From Litorisediminicola beolgyonensis (GTDB taxonomy: Bacteria > Pseudomonadota > Alphaproteobacteria > Rhodobacterales > Rhodobacteraceae), in assembly GCF_042679605.1 (NCBI RefSeq), contig NZ_JBHTMU010000029.1:1-56942 (forward strand): a DNA stretch of 56,942 nt, written 5' to 3'. The position numbers were made by a program, and so were the translations under genes. Every line of letters starts with the position of its first letter. The first letter of the stretch is position 1. This document shows, piece after piece, positions 55,592 to 56,942 of the stretch. The notes under the pieces are model-generated. The model was given only the letters and a program-made list of their open reading frames with translations. It was not told where the DNA came from and searched no databases.

Positions 55592-55942
55592 TCACGCCAG
55601 GTGATGGTCGAGATAGCGCCTGACACCGTCGAGATCGAGGGTTGCGATGGTCAGCCGCTCGGCGCCCGGGTGGAGCATGCGCAGCACGAAGAGCTCTCCG
55701 GCCTCGGGGAATTCGTTGTAGCGTTCCTGGGCGATGGTGCGGCCGGTTTTTCCGGCAATCCGGAGCCCGTCGATATGGGCCTCAAGCTGGTCGCGGACGC
55801 GGGCGATGCGGGTGTCGTCCATGTTCTCGTTGCGCTCTTCGTCGGGGTTCAGCAGCGCGTCGTCGTAGATCGTCCAGAGGAACGCGGCCTGTTCGGCGTG
55901 CTGGCGCACGATGTCTTTCAGGACGGGGATCGCGTCGGACAT
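55592..55942 (-). CDS. Short TIGR02270-like T6SS-associated protein
   Basis: 116 residues. IPVLKDIVRQHAEQAAFLWT, then RVRDQLEAHIDGLRIAGKTG, resembles the N-terminus of TIGR02270-family proteins that occur in T6SS loci. Those are normally several hundred residues with HEAT-like repeats. Here the protein ends at DGVRRYLDHHLA, just before the convergent gene. It may be a short natural variant or a truncated relic. It lies three bases downstream of the DUF6484 gene. Confidence 0.6.
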   Translation of the reverse strand: MSDAIPVLKDIVRQHAEQAAFLWTIYDDALLNPDEERNENMDDTRIARVRDQLEAHIDGLRIAGKTGRTIAQERYNEFPEAGELFVLRMLHPGAERLTIATLDLDGVRRYLDHHLA

Positions 55943-55945
55943 GGG

Positions 55946-56383
55946 TCAGTTCAGGTTCACGGATCCGCCGCGAATACGGTTCGATCCGCTGGCATGGCTG
56001 ACAAGGTGCTTGCCGCGTATGGTGATGTGGCCGTCCTTCTCCATTATGATGACCGACTTGCCGACGCGCAGTTCGATCCGGTCCTCGGCGGTGATGCGGA
56101 CGGTTTCGCCGTCGCGGATGACAGTGGGCGTGTCGGGCGCCTTGGGAGGATCGGTTCGCACGGGTTCCACAATGCGGCCGATCACCAGCGGACGGGACGG
56201 GTCGCCATCCTCGAACAGAAGCGCGAGTTCGCCGCCGGTATCGTCGGGCGACAACTGCGTCAGGCTGCGGGCGGGGATGGCGGTGTCCGAGGGGTTGCCG
56301 GGAAAAACCACCAAAGGCGCCCTATCGCGGAACCCGATTAGCAGCCCGATAGCCACGCCGTCCACGTGATCCTTCACTTGCAT
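55946..56383 (-). CDS. DUF6484-type T6SS protein, mini-spike architecture
   Basis: 145 residues. The first ~75 residues look like an OB-fold: LALLFEDGDPSRPLVIGRIVE parallels DFLEGDPDQPIITGRVYN of VgrG in this window. The C-terminus (about 100-145: RIELRVGKSVIIMEKDGHIT, then HASGSNRIRGGSVNLN) parallels the VgrG needle end (LVLKCGKASIVLKKDGTITI, KINQN). It thus resembles a gp5-like core without the gp27 part. It may contribute to spike assembly or effector loading. It leads the small minus-strand pair. Confidence 0.75.
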   Translation of the reverse strand: MQVKDHVDGVAIGLLIGFRDRAPLVVFPGNPSDTAIPARSLTQLSPDDTGGELALLFEDGDPSRPLVIGRIVEPVRTDPPKAPDTPTVIRDGETVRITAEDRIELRVGKSVIIMEKDGHITIRGKHLVSHASGSNRIRGGSVNLN

Positions 56384-56583
56384 GACCTGCCTCGCAATCG
56401 GTTTGATCTCAATGCGTACAGTATTCCACGCGGCGCCGGATAGACCAAGGCCCGTGATAGGGAGGGGTTCGGGGCTGCCGGCCGCTAGGGCGTCTGATAG
56501 CGGTCGGGAAAGTCGCGTGTGCGGGACGAAGCTGTCCCTTATTTCGTGAACCTTCGGGTCTGCATATGTGCTAGCGTTATGTG
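56384..56583. other. Intergenic region upstream of the DUF6484 gene
   Basis: About 200 bases holding the presumed promoter of the minus-strand DUF6484/TIGR02270-like pair. No clear promoter, repeat or RNA structure was recognised. Confidence 0.4.
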
Positions 56584-56724
56584 ATGCTAAGGTTCAAAAT
56601 GCTTTGAATGGGAATGGCTGCGGTGCTGTTGGCAGGTTGCTCATCAATTCCTGAAATGACCTCGCAAGATGGCTCAACATTCACTCCTGAACGCAACGTC
56701 ATCGCCTATGCCGGACTTGAATGA
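56584..56724 (+). pseudogene. Small lipoprotein relic cut by an IS
   Basis: The frame from ATG 56584 reads MLRFKML, a TGA at 56605-56607, then MGMAAVLLAGCSSIPEM and on to VIAYAGLE. The lipobox LLAGC is clear. The final stop codon (56722-56724) is the first three bases of the adjoining IS end (TGAGCC...), so the original gene was longer and was severed by the insertion. A shortened product from ATG 56608 is possible but its signal peptide would be very short. Confidence 0.55.
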
Positions 56725-56942
56725 GCCTCCCCAACTGAATTGGTCCAGCGCTCTGGTTAGCAAACGTAGGATCAGGAATTGCGAACAAGCGACACCAGCT
56801 CGAGGAGATTGGCAGGAAGCTACGGCAAGTTGACGTGCTTGTCGGGAAAGGCATTGCGCGAGTGGATGCGATCCGCGAGGTGCGCATAACGGAGCAGACG
56901 TAAGGCCGCTGGAGGCGACAGTACGCCGGGATGGTAACGAAT
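56722..56942 (+). mobile_element. Degenerate copy of the same IS3-family element, 5' end
   Basis: It begins TGAGCCTCCCCAACTGAATT, nearly identical to the right end of the IS at 44968-46181 but in the opposite orientation. It encodes a decayed OrfA: KLRQVDVLVGKGIARVDAIR, then EVRITEQT, a TAA stop, and GRWRRQYAGM. The ATG of orfA is changed (GAATTGCGAAC). It continues beyond the window edge. Confidence 0.8.

Noticed and set aside
1..56942. tRNA, rRNA or attachment-site direct repeats marking an island boundary
   Set aside because: No cloverleaf-like sequence or matching long direct repeats were found by eye at the window ends or around the insertion blocks.

Overview
The window is GC-rich with dense, overlapping genes. 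Its protein content points to an alphaproteobacterium, probably a marine Rhodobacteraceae/Roseobacter-type organism; that placement is inferred from composition and gene style, not from a marker gene. Most of the window is one large type VI secretion system (T6SS) locus with accessory surface-protein modules inserted in it. All thirteen core T6SS components (TssA-TssM) can be identified.

Layout. (1) 31-785: decayed C-terminal remnant of a second T6SS-type Ser/Thr kinase. (2) 874-16870, plus strand: compact core operon tssA-tssB-tssC-hcp-tssE-tssF-tssG-tagH(FHA)-tssJ-tssK-tssL(OmpA)-tssM-tagF. It ends at a perfect 22-bp-arm hairpin (16913-16957) that can terminate both strands. (3) 16986-23568, minus strand: pppA (PP2C phosphatase), a membrane M15-type peptidoglycan peptidase, an unusual protein joining a DotU/TssL-like domain to a TssM-like periplasmic domain with no NTPase, then vgrG. 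(4) 23689-33645, plus strand: an OmpA-family protein, a two-partner secretion pair (TpsB/TpsA with five MBG-type repeats) and an exported caspase-like/Sel1 protein. (5) 33660-37564: a scar of broken genes: a multicopper oxidase, a LysR regulator, a small membrane protein and a ParE-like toxin remnant. (6) 37741-44929, plus strand: a peptidoglycan-binding lipoprotein, a second exported caspase-like/Sel1 protein, and a 1421-residue autotransporter with cadherin/Ig-like repeats and two c-type haem motifs (CxxCH). (7) 44968-46181: an inactivated IS3-family element. (8) 46412-48505, minus strand: T6SS kinase PpkA, divergent from clpV. (9) 48642-55585, plus strand: clpV, a DUF2169 adaptor, a ketosynthase-fold protein lacking its catalytic residues, a DUF4150 PAAR-like effector with a Cys-rich C-terminus, and a likely immunity protein. 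(10) 55592-56383, minus strand: a short TIGR02270-like protein and a DUF6484 mini-spike protein. (11) A small lipoprotein relic cut by a second, degenerate copy of the same IS family at the right end.

How it fits together. The sheath (TssB/C), tube (Hcp), baseplate (TssE/F/G/K), spike (VgrG with a PAAR-like tip), membrane complex (TssJ/L/M) and recycling ATPase (ClpV) form a complete injection machine. PpkA, PppA, the FHA protein and TagF are the set known elsewhere to control firing by threonine phosphorylation. The M15 peptidase and PG-binding proteins could open or bind the cell wall. The most unusual parts are the DotU-IcmF chimera, the CxxCH-bearing autotransporter, and the twice-repeated pairing of an exported caspase-like/Sel1 protein with a type V-secreted surface protein inside a T6SS locus.
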